Positions 1 to 7,702 of a stretch of 42,221 bases of DNA are shown here, one piece after another. The notes under the pieces are model-generated. The model did not search any database. It was given only the letters and a program-made list of their open reading frames with translations, and was not told the origin of the DNA. The position numbers and the translations under genes are program-made. Within the stretch, counting starts at the first letter, position 1. Every line of letters starts with the position of its first letter. The stretch is from an uncultured Prevotella sp. (GTDB taxonomy: Bacteria > Bacteroidota > Bacteroidia > Bacteroidales > Bacteroidaceae), in contig CAJODF010000032.1 of the NCBI GenBank assembly GCA_905233555.1, forward strand, positions 1-42,221, read 5' to 3'.

Positions 1-1221
1 ACGCTTTTTATGACCTTCAAGGTATGTCTGCGTTCAAACTCCGTCCTTGCATCCTTCAGGTTACTGCCACGTATCTTCTGCCATTGGATGGTATCATCTA
101 TATCCAAATCGTCGGCTGTCAGCAAATCCCCTTCACACATGGGAATGGCTGCTTTGATGACGGCATCCAGTTCACGAACATTGCCTGGCCACCAATAGTC
201 CAACAGCATCTGTTCTGCGGACTTGTCAAATCCCCTGACTTCCCTATCACAAAGGGCGTTCCCTTGTTTCAGTATGTATTTGGCCAATGGCATGATGTCC
301 TCCTTGCACTCACGGAGTGGTGGAATCTGAATCTGGTATTGCTTGATGCGGAAATAAAAGTCCTCGCGCAAGGAACCGTTTGCGAGTGCCGTGGAGAAGT
401 CAAGGTTAGTGGCAAACACGAAGCGGATGTCAAACTTCCGCTGTTCCATCGAGCCGACGGGTCTGTAAGTCTTTTCCTGTATGGCACGAAGCAGCATCTG
501 TTGGGAACGTACGGACAGGTTACCGATCTCGTCCATGAAGAGCGTACCGCCATTGGCCTGTTCAAAATAGCCGATACCGTTGTCAGTAGCACCAGTATAG
601 GCTCCTTTCATGTGACCGAAGAAGGCTGACTCCGCCAGTTCATCCGTAAAGGATGCGCAGTCAACGGGGAACCCACGGCTTGGAAGAGCGTTTGCTCCTG
701 TCGTGAATCATCCTTGCAATATGTTCTTTTCCACAACCGCTTTCTCCCATAATGAGGACTGACAGATTCGTCTGGGCGACGATGCTCACTGTCTTATAGA
801 GTTGGACGAAGGCTGGACTCTCCCTGCGCCAGACATCCTTCAACTGTGTCTTTCTCCTGACGGAATCCTCTGCATTCTTGACTGCAGGGATTAACTTGTC
901 ATCCAATAGCTGTTTCAAGATACAGCATTGCGCCCCGCGAGAGATGGCTGTCGCTCCATAGTCAAGGCGGTTATGGGCTGTCATGACTACTACAGGATTA
1001 TCATAGCCCATGATTGTCATCCAGTCCATCACATCGATACAGTTACCGTCCTCAAGTTCATAGTCTGCAAGGATGATGTCCTCGGGAACAGATTTCTCAA
1101 GCAGTTTCTTGGCCCCTTTTACAGAAGGAGTTGTTACCGTCTGAAACCCAGCCTTCTTCAACATCCCACCGCAATATTCCGCCATCACGCCGCTATCCTC
1201 AATGATAATCACTTTGCTCAT
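1..1221 (-). pseudogene. rteB: RteB-like sigma-54-dependent response regulator, frameshifted, 3' end beyond window
   Basis: NtrC-class activator: an N-terminal receiver domain (residues about 1-120, phospho-acceptor Asp in ILADYELED) followed by a sigma-54 AAA+ domain with Walker A GESGCGKE, a GAYTGA loop (variant of GAFTGA), Walker B GGTLFMDE and a WWPGNVRELD sensor motif. Reading starts at ATG 1221 behind GGAGG, 42 nt after the rteA-like gene. The first frame stops just after residue 186 (KPWVPR). One G too many in the GGGG run at 666-669 explains this: removing it gives PVDCASF and an open frame to base 1. The Fis-type helix-turn-helix would lie outside the window. In CTnDOT-type elements RteB activates rteC; the rteA-rteB-rteC-integrase neighbourhood supports the name. 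It could be a sequencing error, but neighbouring element genes are also broken. Confidence 0.8.
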
Positions 1222-1263
1222 ACAAGTTCCTCCTGCCTTTTCTCAGCCAGATTGATGATGGTG

Positions 1264-3438
1264 TCACACGATAAGCTTCTCCAGTCTTTCCTTACTGAAA
1301 CCCTCATCTGAGTTCAGATAGAGATACAGGTCACGCAGCGGTTTTTCAGAACGGATCTTCATCCATGTCGGCATCAGGTGATGAAGGATGTAACACAGTT
1401 CCTTGGTGTTATCGGTTCCTGCCTTGTGTAGTTTCTCCTTGGCAGCTTCCGTTTCGTCAATAAGCGTCTGGAGTATCTTCGTCTCCTCACCGATAGTCAA
1501 CAGGCTGGAGAGGTCTGGCTCTACCTCAACACGCCTAACCGCGATGTGGCTTTCTACGCAGTCCACCAGTTCCTTGGCGGTATAGGGCTTGATGAGACAA
1601 CCGGAGAAGCCCCGATTGATCAGCTCTTCTTCTGTAATCAGGCTGGTCATCGTCGAAACAATGACTGGCACATCCTTACAGTTGCCAACATCTGAGGTCT
1701 TTAGCAGCATCAGCACGTCATAGCCGTTGGCACCGGGCATCTTCAAGTCGGTAATGACCACATCGTAGTTTCGCTTTTCCATCAGTTCCATCATCTGGGC
1801 CACATCGGTACATGTGTCGCAGGCTGCACCGACATTGGCAAATACGGCCTTGGCCACGGAAAGGACGTTCTTGTCGTTGTCGATGATGAGGACGGAGTAG
1901 GATGCGGTGGACTTGCAGACCTTCTTGCACTTATCTTCCAAGTCCTCAGCCTTTCTGACGGGAATGCTTACATTGAAGACTGTCCCTTTGTTACCATTGT
2001 CTGAGACCGCGATGGTGCCGCCCATCTTCCGTACAATAGTGCTGACGATGGAGAGGCCGAGGCCGAAGCCTTCCTGTGCCGCAGCATTGGAGAGCTGGGT
2101 GAAAGGCTCGAAGAAAGATGCGTTGTTTGTCCTCGTCGCTGATGCCGTCGCCTTCGTCCCTGACGGAGAGGCTGAGGATGTTGCCTTCGTACATCATGTC
2201 AACGGTAATCTTACCCGTCTCTGTGAACTTGACGGCATTGGATACGAGGTTGCCGAGGATTAACTGGATGCACTGCTCATCACCAGCCAGCACGGTGTCG
2301 TCATGTACGTTTACATCCAAGTGAAGTCCCTTGCTGTCGGCCATCCTGCCGTAGGTGGAAAACAGATACTCCTTAATGGAAGTCAGCTTGAACGGGGCAG
2401 AGGAGAACGAAAGTTTATCGCTGTCGGCCTTGAAGTAGCAAAGCAGCGAGTCCACCATCGTACTCATATTGCTGACGGTTCCTGTCATGTCATCCGCATA
2501 TTCATTGATCTCATCCTGACTGCCGGCATTTCTGATCAGTTCCGGATAGGCGGTCAGCGAACTGATGGGTGCTTTCAGTTGGAATAGACGATGGTACGGC
2601 GTGATTCCATCAACTCCCGGACTTGTCTGATCTTCTGTTCAAGACCGTCCATAATCCTGGCCCACCAGAACGAGATGAAGGCAAGCAGCGTCAGGACGAA
2701 CAGCAGTAGCGTCATACCCCAATTGAATGTCGTGCTGCCTATCGCCTTGGCCTGTGAATTGCTACATTGGATGTCTTTGGCATTGACGCTGGCACTCTTC
2801 ATCAGAATGCCGATATGATGGTTGAGGGTATAGTTGACCTCCGTGATGCTGTCTGTGTAGTCGCCGATATTCTGGACGTGCTGCTTGTTCTCATTGAGTA
2901 CGGCTTCGTCGACAGCTGACACATGTACCGTCCGATTGGTGGTGTATGACTGGACGCTCTCCCTGCGCTTGTGGAAGAGATTGCCAGCCACGGTCTCCAC
3001 CTTGGTATGGGTGTCGTGAAGCGTCAGCTCCTTATCCGTGGTGAGATTATCGTCATTCTCGCTCATCCGTGTGACACACTCGGAGATGACGGCAAGAAAT
3101 CGCTCCTTGCTTTCCAAAGCCATGCAGATGGAGTCTATCGACTGCGGAGGACAGAACGCTTTCAGGCTTGTCAGCAGGGAATCGGTCTCCAGGCGTTTGC
3201 TGTGGTACTGCTGTAGTTTCTCGGCATTCCAGTTGCTGATTTCCTCGCCCATCGTGGTGAGGGCTATTGTTTTCTGAAGGGCATCATGAATCGAATCGAG
3301 GTGGTTGCTGATCACGTTGGATTTCAGGGCAACGGCCTCAATCTTCTGCCAGCGGAAGTAGCCGAAGCAGAAGATAAGGATGAAGAGTGACGCGATGACT
3401 GCGCCGATGATGATAAAAAGTTTAGTTCTCAACTTCAT
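1264..3438 (-). pseudogene. rteA: RteA-like hybrid sensor histidine kinase, two disruptions
   Basis: Membrane sensor kinase. Residues 1-30 form a transmembrane helix, a periplasmic helical domain follows, then a second helix (TLLLFVLTLLAFISFWWA). After SRRTIVYS the frame ends at TGA near 2575; resuming in another frame at LKAPISSLTAYPE restores the HisKA domain, so about 10 nt encoding the expected I-S-H-E are missing, including the phospho-His. The ATPase domain follows (N box GNLVSNAVKF, G1 DEGDGIS); a second frameshift at about 2117-2123 (one extra base before EPFTQLS) precedes G2 GFGLGLS. A receiver domain (acceptor Asp in DVVITDLKMPG, Lys in IKPYTAKE) and a C-terminal HPt-like helix with LHHLMPTW complete it. 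A GTACTTTTGC promoter element lies upstream. Probably non-functional unless these are assembly errors. Confidence 0.78.
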
Positions 3439-3511
3439 TATATCCTATTTTTCTTGTTCTCAAATGCAGGTTGGGGATGTGTTATCCGGCAATCTTTTCT
3501 TTTTCGGGGTG

Positions 3512-3519
3512 CAAAAGTA
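3512..3519 (-). promoter_or_regulatory. Promoter -7 element of rteA-like gene
   Basis: The minus strand reads GTACTTTTGC, which fits the Bacteroidota -7 consensus TAnnTTTG in its extended form. It lies about 75 nt upstream of the ATG at 3438. No clear TTTG -33 element is present at the usual 19-21 bp distance. Confidence 0.5.
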
Positions 3520-3579
3520 CAAAATAATGAGAACATAGGTGCCGATTGTTCTCTTTTTCTGCTTCTCTTGAAGCGTTTC

Positions 3580-3619
3580 CAGTCCGAAAATTCGGAAAAC
3601 AGTCCGAGATTTCGGACTG
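3580..3619. promoter_or_regulatory. Tandem palindromic operator/enhancer (20-bp period)
   Basis: Two copies starting CAGTCCGA lie exactly 20 bp apart (3580 and 3600). The second is a perfect palindrome, CAGTCCGA-GATT-TCGGACTG (3600-3619); in the first the inner TCCGA/TCGGA arms are kept (3583-3596). Two helical turns of spacing would put two dimers on one DNA face. The site lies about 170-210 bp upstream of the rteC-like start, a typical enhancer distance for NtrC-class activators such as RteB, and about 140-180 bp upstream of rteA. Confidence 0.6.
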
Positions 3620-3789
3620 ATTTGAGAGCCTTTTTGAAAGGTCGAAAAAATCTCAATCTTTTTGTAGCCTGATAATCAGTGCTTTGCGAAGATTGGCAAA
3701 AATGTTGGCACGGCTTGGAACGGATTTTGGCACTATAAGGGAGTGCGCACACTGAAACTTAGTGTTGAATTAAAAAAGAAAAGAATGAA

Positions 3790-4371
3790 ATGAAATACGA
3801 TATTCTGACTGATACGGCCTTCTTCAAGGCTGTTCAAAACGGAAACCTCGATGAAGCTACAGCCTGTTATGGCGGGTTCATTGAAAGGGTAGTTGACGTG
3901 TGCAGTTGCACTGATGGGAAGCCTATGGCATTCGCCACCTTATCATATACTGAGGTAGAACTGAATGCTGTTTCTGGTGAAAATCCCAAGACAAGCATCA
4001 TGATTGAGAAGGTTCTTTCGTTCATCCACAACATGCAGAAGATGGTGGAGGACATGCCATCGTCTGAACTCAAAACGGCTAAGATGAGCGGCCCGTCACT
4101 AAAGTGGACTGGCGGTGTTGCCAATTTGGTTGAACTGGTCTATGGACTGGTGGAGATGGGATGTGTGAACGATGGCGACGTGACCATAGGGAATCTCGGC
4201 AATCAGGTGTTCGGGCTGTTTGGCCTGGATCCAATCCCGTACTCGCGTACATATACTAATATAAAGAGCCGTTCGGTACAGAACGGAGGCCGGGCTTACT
4301 TTCTGACGGAGATGCGGCAGATGCTGAACGAACGCATTGACCAGGATGCAAGGATTATGAGAGGAAGATAA
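3790..4371 (+). CDS. rteC: RteC-like excision regulator of the integrative element
   Basis: Protein of 193 residues whose C-terminal half fits the RteC family: LKWTGGVANLVELVYGLVEMG, then a stretch ending in a short helix (NQVFGLFGLD), a Tyr-containing TYTNIKSRS segment and a final helix with FLTEMRQMLNERI. RteC in CTnDOT is a helix-turn-helix DNA-binding protein that raises excision gene expression. The start is ATG 3790; an ATG at 3785 is followed at once by a stop. This copy is intact, unlike its presumed activators rteA and rteB, and it is divergent from them. It converges on the RhuM-like gene with a hairpin between them. The family call comes from the residue pattern and the context. 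Confidence 0.7.
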   Translation: MKYDILTDTAFFKAVQNGNLDEATACYGGFIERVVDVCSCTDGKPMAFATLSYTEVELNAVSGENPKTSIMIEKVLSFIHNMQKMVEDMPSSELKTAKMSGPSLKWTGGVANLVELVYGLVEMGCVNDGDVTIGNLGNQVFGLFGLDPIPYSRTYTNIKSRSVQNGGRAYFLTEMRQMLNERIDQDARIMRGR

Positions 4372-4402
4372 GATTTTGTTTTTCATACGATTTCTATTTG
4401 AA

Positions 4403-4436
4403 GAAGCCCCGAACGATGTGAATCGCACGGGGCTTC
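4403..4436. terminator. Hairpin between convergent genes
   Basis: Perfect 9-bp stem, GAAGCCCCG (4403-4411) with CGGGGCTTC (4428-4436), lying between the rteC-like stop (4371) and the RhuM-like stop (4444). It is placed to act in both directions. There is no strong T-run on either side, so termination efficiency is uncertain. Confidence 0.6.
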
Positions 4437-4443
4437 AGACATT

Positions 4444-4782
4444 TCAGAAGTACACCACCATAGCACGTTCCTTCCTTCTGGTTGTACGGTCACAAATCCA
4501 ATGGCGGAACTCGACGGCAAGACCTGTATGCAGGTGATAGGAGATGGCAATGATGCACTCCAAGTTGAATAGTTCGTCCTTATAGCCGTTCTCCAGCAGT
4601 TCATACTTGCTCAGCAAGTCCATATTGACGGCCAAGTGCTTGTTCATCCGGTTGACGATACCACGCACTTTCATGACGGTGACTCCGAAGAGACACGCAA
4701 TCTCGCCAGCCGTCATCCAGACATCGTAGCCCGTCAGTTCGAATCTTTCGTGCTCAAACACGATGAGGTCTCTCTTCATCAT
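4444..4782 (-). CDS. Small RhuM-like protein cotranscribed with integrase
   Basis: About 112 residues. The pattern WMTAGEIACLFGV followed by LLSKYELLENG and NLECIIAISYHLHTGLAVEFRHWI resembles the RhuM family core (helix-turn-helix-like helix, then a helix ending FRxW). The function of such proteins is not established; they often accompany Bacteroidota integrases. A GTG at 4797 directly abuts the integrase stop, but GGAGG lies 8 nt before ATG 4782, so I prefer that start (MMKRDLIVF). It is the second gene of an integrase operon and ends just before a hairpin at 4403-4436. It contains no frameshift. Confidence 0.6.
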   Translation of the reverse strand: MMKRDLIVFEHERFELTGYDVWMTAGEIACLFGVTVMKVRGIVNRMNKHLAVNMDLLSKYELLENGYKDELFNLECIIAISYHLHTGLAVEFRHWICDRTTRRKERAMVVYF

Positions 4783-4797
4783 AGCTTTGTCCTCCAC

Positions 4798-6026
4798 CTA
4801 TTTCATTACCATGCCAAGAGCAGGCGAGAACTGCTTGTTCGTTGCCAGCGTGTCGATCTCACAGCCCAGCTTCTCCTGCGTAATCTTGGCATACACCTGA
4901 GTACTTTCGATGCACTTGTGTCCCAATACAGAGCCAACCACTTCGAGTGGCATACCGTTCGAGAGGCAAACGACCGTGGCCATCGTATGACGGGCCATGT
5001 GCCAGGTGAGGTGCTTTGTGATGCCGCATAGCTTCGCCACAGTCTGAAGGCGCTCGCAACATCTGTCGTGTTCAGGTACATCGAACACATGACCGTCTGT
5101 GCAAAGTCCCTTGTACTTTTTCAGGATAGCCAGAGGAACGGGCAACAGCTTCACGTTCTCTTCGACTCCAGTTTTCTGACGGTATGTGTGAATCCACCAA
5201 CTGCCATCTGCAGGGTTCTTCACGATGTTCTCTTCGCGCAGGTTCTTCAGATCAACGTGAGCCAGACCTGTGAAGCAGCAAAATACAAAGAGGTCACGGA
5301 TGTAGGCTCGTCTGGGAGTGAGCATCGTGTTATTCATCATTGCATGCAGCTCTTCCTTTGTCAGAAAGCCTTTCTCTGTCTCTTCCTTTTTGGGATGATA
5401 GTCGCCGAATGGGTAACGGGCAACCCAACCGTTTTCATGTGCTCTGTGCATCAGCATCATAATAGCATTGTTATACAAGATACAACTGTTCTGAGAGAGG
5501 TTCCTGTCAGTTTTCAGAAAGACTTCAAAGTCCGACACGAAAGACGGCTCAATCTCTTTCAAAGCCATGTCGGATACCTTATAGTGCTGACGCAGGAAAG
5601 CACCGACATGCTTATAGACTGTTTGGTATCTCTCCAATGATGCTTTGGAACGTAAGCCACCGTCATACATTCGCTGATACTCAGAGTTCCACTGAGCAAA
5701 CATCGTCATCAACGTGTGCTGACGATATTCCAGACCAAGGAAGGCATTCTTCACCTTCTCTGCCGTCACGAAGTTGTCACGGTCGACAATCTCCTTGTAA
5801 TACTTGTCTATGCGAGCCTTGATCTTGTCAAGTTCCATATTGACGTTGCGGGCCATAACGCTCTTGCCGATGGCACGGCCTCCCTTTGTTTCCCAAAGGT
5901 CAGGATTGCAGTCCACCTTGCAACTGAACTGGCACTGTGTTCCATCCACTCCATCACTGGATAAGTCCCATCTTTCTTCAACTTCTCCCTCTTGAGGTAG
6001 AAAATCACGCTGTACGTACTCTTCAT
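4798..6026 (-). pseudogene. Tyrosine site-specific integrase, frameshifted near N-terminus
   Basis: Bacteroidota-type tyrosine recombinase of about 410 residues: an arm-binding N-terminus (MKSTYSVIFYLKRE), a SAM-like core-binding domain (about 110-200) and a catalytic domain. Catalytic residues visible are HMARHT (H-x-x-R), LGHK and the nucleophile Tyr in TQVYAKI. The first Arg position reads TGLAHVD, with Ala, as in several Bacteroides integrases including IntDOT-like ones, where it is Ser. ATG 6026 opens the frame, but after GTYPVM it goes out of phase and the rest reads in the frame starting VDGTQCQF. The family usually has G-R-I-T-V-D-G-T here, so about 10 nt are missing. A downstream restart might give a protein of 383 residues lacking the arm-binding start. 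Confidence 0.78.
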
Positions 6027-6060
6027 TTTTACACTAATTTTACGTTTAACTTTCAGTCTG

Positions 6061-6068
6061 CAAAATTA
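6061..6068 (-). promoter_or_regulatory. Integrase promoter -7 element, possible att core
   Basis: The minus strand reads TAATTTTG followed by CAG, matching TAnnTTTG about 35 nt upstream of the integrase ATG. No -33 TTTG occurs at 19-21 bp. The same decamer resembles GTAnnTTTGC, the core recognised by CTnDOT-type integrases, so it could instead mark the element end. The sequence alone does not decide between the two. Confidence 0.4.
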
Positions 6069-6375
6069 GTCAATGTCGAGCATCCAATTTCTACGCAAAT
6101 CTATTCAAATTTCGGCAACTCGTACCTAAGTGAGTTCAATTAATCAAACTTGCTGAATTTCAACGGGTTCCATGTCCGAAAGTAACCTATTTGCCGCGAT
6201 TTTCACAATCCCACGATTTGGTTACGAATTAGAGACCTAAAGTTCTCCTTCATCCTGTATTTCAGATGTAGTCATCTGCTTTTGTCTATCTCCAGACATT
6301 CCTCAAATCCCCTGATTTGCAACGATTTTTCCGCTTTTCTCCTCTTTTGTTACCCAACCACCGCTTTTTTGAACG

Positions 6376-6432
6376 TAAGGCAAGGTTATTTGGCAATAAG
6401 GCAGGGTTATTTTCGAATAAGGGTAGGTTATT
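6376..6432. repeat. Three 15-bp direct repeats, 21-bp period (possible integrase arm sites)
   Basis: TAAGGCAAGGTTATT (6376), TAAGGCAGGGTTATT (6397) and TAAGGGTAGGTTATT (6418) are spaced exactly 21 bp start to start with unrelated 6-bp spacers. Spacing by two helical turns next to an integrase gene fits arm-type sites for the integrase N-terminal domain. Iterons of a plasmid-type origin or a repressor site are alternatives, but no replication gene is nearby. Confidence 0.65.
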
Positions 6433-6546
6433 GAAAAGAAATTGTCACAATGGGATCTGGATGATTTTTGACTGTCACATTGTATCCTAACCCCTCTATG
6501 TTGTGCAGGCTTTTTGATGGCTGCTGCTGAAATAATGGCTTAAAAA

Positions 6547-6578
6547 TTTGGAAGTTTGGCGGAAAATCCCTAACTTTG
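6547..6578 (+). promoter_or_regulatory. Strong Bacteroidota promoter
   Basis: TTTG (6547-6550), 20 bp, then TAACTTTG (6571-6578) matches the full TTTG-N19-21-TAnnTTTG consensus. Transcription would begin near 6585 and run towards a 23-codon open frame at 6614 and the small gene at 6791. Confidence 0.6.
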
Positions 6579-6613
6579 CAACCGAAATATTGTTAAACTA
6601 AAATTTTAAGACT

Positions 6614-6685
6614 ATGGGAACAAAAAACGATTTACCATCTTTCAGTGTGCCGTTATTCATGTACGTAGGTCTATGCATTTGTTAA
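6614..6685 (+). CDS. Possible 23-residue leader peptide or gene remnant
   Basis: ATG 6614 to TAA 6685 encodes MGTKNDLPSFSVPLFMYVGL followed by Cys-Ile-Cys. It lies 35 nt downstream of a good promoter start and is the first open frame on that transcript. The codons look protein-like at the beginning, so it could be the stub of a gene cut by an insertion, or a short peptide. There is no Shine-Dalgarno sequence and no family recognised. The call is tentative. Confidence 0.25.
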   Translation: MGTKNDLPSFSVPLFMYVGLCIC

Positions 6686-6698
6686 AGTTGCATAAGAA

Positions 6699-6752
6699 AT
6701 AACGAATAACGAAATGATTATTTCGACAATAACGAATTAATTATTAACTTTG
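6699..6752 (+). promoter_or_regulatory. Repeat-containing promoter/operator of the 6791 operon
   Basis: ATAACGAA occurs at 6699, 6706 and 6729; a CGAAAT/ATTTCG inverted pair lies between them, and TAACTTTG (6745-6752) is a -7 element. The expected -33 position has only a weak TTTCG match. The cluster lies where a repressor would block RNA polymerase. The DUF5053-type product with its helix-turn-helix-like C-terminus is a candidate binder. Confidence 0.5.
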
Positions 6753-6790
6753 CGGCGGTTATTATCGCTCGTCTAATACGATTGAGATAT

Positions 6791-6976
6791 ATGCCAACAA
6801 AAGAAGAAGTCAAAAAGGCCTATCGAAACATCAAATTACTTTTGAGGGCCGTAGAAGAAGACAAGAGTATTCCCGAATGGAAAAAACGTCCGTTGATAGA
6901 CAATATCCTTGATAGGATGCTTGAAATCCAGAAATGGTTAGGTGATTATTTAGATGAAGAAGATTACGGTATTTAA
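6791..6976 (+). CDS. Small hypothetical protein (61 residues)
   Basis: Starts MPTKEEVKKAYRNIKLLLRA and ends LGDYLDEEDYGI. It appears wholly alpha-helical and charged, with an acidic C-terminus. No family is recognised. ATG 6791 is preferred over an in-frame TTG at 6782. It is the first gene of a two-gene operon, 15 nt upstream of the DUF5053-type gene, and reads from the TAACTTTG promoter at 6745. Conserved small partners of this kind often act with the following regulator, but there is no direct evidence here. Confidence 0.55.
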   Translation: MPTKEEVKKAYRNIKLLLRAVEEDKSIPEWKKRPLIDNILDRMLEIQKWLGDYLDEEDYGI

Positions 6977-6991
6977 ATAAATGAAGGAGAT

Positions 6992-7435
6992 ATGCGAAAC
7001 ATTATTGATTATATTGAAGAGCCGAGGTTTAAGAGCCTGATGCTTGAACTGAGTAAGTCGAACGGTGGCGAGGAAGTCAATGAGATCATCAGGAGATACA
7101 ATGATGCCAATGGTGATATGACTGAAACGGAAAAAGACCTATACGGGTCAACTGTTGCCGCTGATGTGGATAGAATTCTCAAAATTGTTGACGATGATCT
7201 TGAAGCGCTGAAAGCAGAAAAGATACGCAGCGCAATGGGAGAGATAGGCAATGCCATTTCGTTTGCCTATATTGCCAAGCACTATTTTGGGAAGTCCCAA
7301 TCATGGTTAACTCAACGTTTGAATGGCAGTAAAGTCAACGGAAAGACCGCTAGATTCAACAAGTCTGAGTTGATACAGTTTCAGAATGCCATTCATGACT
7401 TGGGACGTAAACTGTCCGCTATTGCTTTTTTATAG
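6992..7435 (+). CDS. DUF5053-type protein
   Basis: 147 residues. The N-terminal two thirds are helical and charged (YGSTVAADVDRILKIVDDDL). The C-terminal part, AYIAKHYFGKSQSWLTQRLN followed by G-S-K-V-N-G-K-T-A-R-F, then a helix ending LGRKLSAI, fits DUF5053 proteins common in Prevotella and Bacteroides; this region reads like a helix-turn-helix with an arginine-rich recognition helix. Function is not established; DNA binding is an inference. The start is ATG 6992 with AAGGAGA 2 nt upstream of it. It follows the small gene at 6791 and ends in front of a convergent gene at 7481. Confidence 0.6.
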   Translation: MRNIIDYIEEPRFKSLMLELSKSNGGEEVNEIIRRYNDANGDMTETEKDLYGSTVAADVDRILKIVDDDLEALKAEKIRSAMGEIGNAISFAYIAKHYFGKSQSWLTQRLNGSKVNGKTARFNKSELIQFQNAIHDLGRKLSAIAFL

Positions 7436-7480
7436 ACTTACCTTTGCCTATATCGTTAAATGTCTCAGAAGTGATTTCTG

Positions 7481-7702
7481 TTATTTCCGGACTTTTTCTT
7501 GCAGGCGCTGCGTTTCTTTCTGCATCTCTTGGCTGATTTTCAGGATCTTCTCGCGCAGTTCCTCTGCCCTTTCCGGATGCTCCATGATTTCTTTTGAGAT
7601 ATCTTGCATCTGCTTTTGCAGCCGCTCCATGTTCGAGCCGATATGTTCTAACTCGACGTCACCACCATCCTCCTTATCCTCTTCGCTGGCTTCCTCTATC
7701 AC
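7481..7702 (-). CDS. Coiled-coil protein or C-terminal piece of the secreted protein upstream
   Basis: 73 residues, almost entirely a charged coiled coil (MERLQKQMQDISKEIMEHPE onward to QRLQEKVRK). A GTG at 7702 overlaps the stop of the upstream frame as GTGA, which could be translational coupling, but no ribosome binding site is visible. The same frame stays open and protein-like further upstream (DLYGDKYVCQRLCDVIEEAS), so the alternative is that this is the tail of the gene starting at 9646, separated by a second frameshift near 7740. I cannot decide between these. Confidence 0.45.
   Translation of the reverse strand: MIEEASEEDKEDGGDVELEHIGSNMERLQKQMQDISKEIMEHPERAEELREKILKISQEMQKETQRLQEKVRK

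Larger units (their letters stand above)
3439..3789. other. Divergent control region between rteA-like and rteC-like genes
   Basis: This 351-bp gap holds a -7 type promoter element for rteA (minus strand, 3512-3519), two palindromes with 20-bp period (3580-3619), and three TTGGCA hexamers (3693-3698, 3705-3710, 3727-3732) close to the rteC start. No TAnnTTTG element faces rteC, which would fit activation by a sigma-54 regulator, but no clean GG-N10-GC promoter was found. An open frame on the minus strand (3438-3752) has no protein-like composition and is not called. Confidence 0.6.
6069..6781. other. Long non-coding region beyond integrase with repeats and two promoters
   Basis: About 700 bp without a substantial gene. 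It holds three 15-bp direct repeats (6376-6432), a pair of TGTCACA motifs 30 bp apart (6443 and 6473), a strong promoter (6547-6578) leading into a 23-codon open frame at 6614-6685, three ATAACGAA repeats (6699-6736) and a second TAACTTTG element (6745-6752). The interval 6120-6370 shows nothing recognisable. The element boundary probably lies within this region. Confidence 0.6.

Noticed and set aside
24..629. 201-codon plus-strand frame at the left edge
   Set aside because: The minus strand in this interval encodes an uninterrupted sigma-54 AAA+ domain, so the plus frame is a shadow.
3691..3735. Sigma-54 promoter (TGGCAC-N5-TTGC) before rteC
   Set aside because: TTGGCA repeats and a TGGCACG are present, but no pair has GG and GC at the required 10-bp spacing; left as a suggestion only.
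3438..3752. 104-codon minus-strand frame in the rteA-rteC gap
   Set aside because: Rich in Arg, Lys, Phe and Ser, crosses the palindromic operator and the rteA promoter, and has no protein-like pattern.
6376..6432. CRISPR array
   Set aside because: Repeats are only 15 bp with 6-bp spacers, three copies and no cas genes; the geometry fits protein-binding sites.
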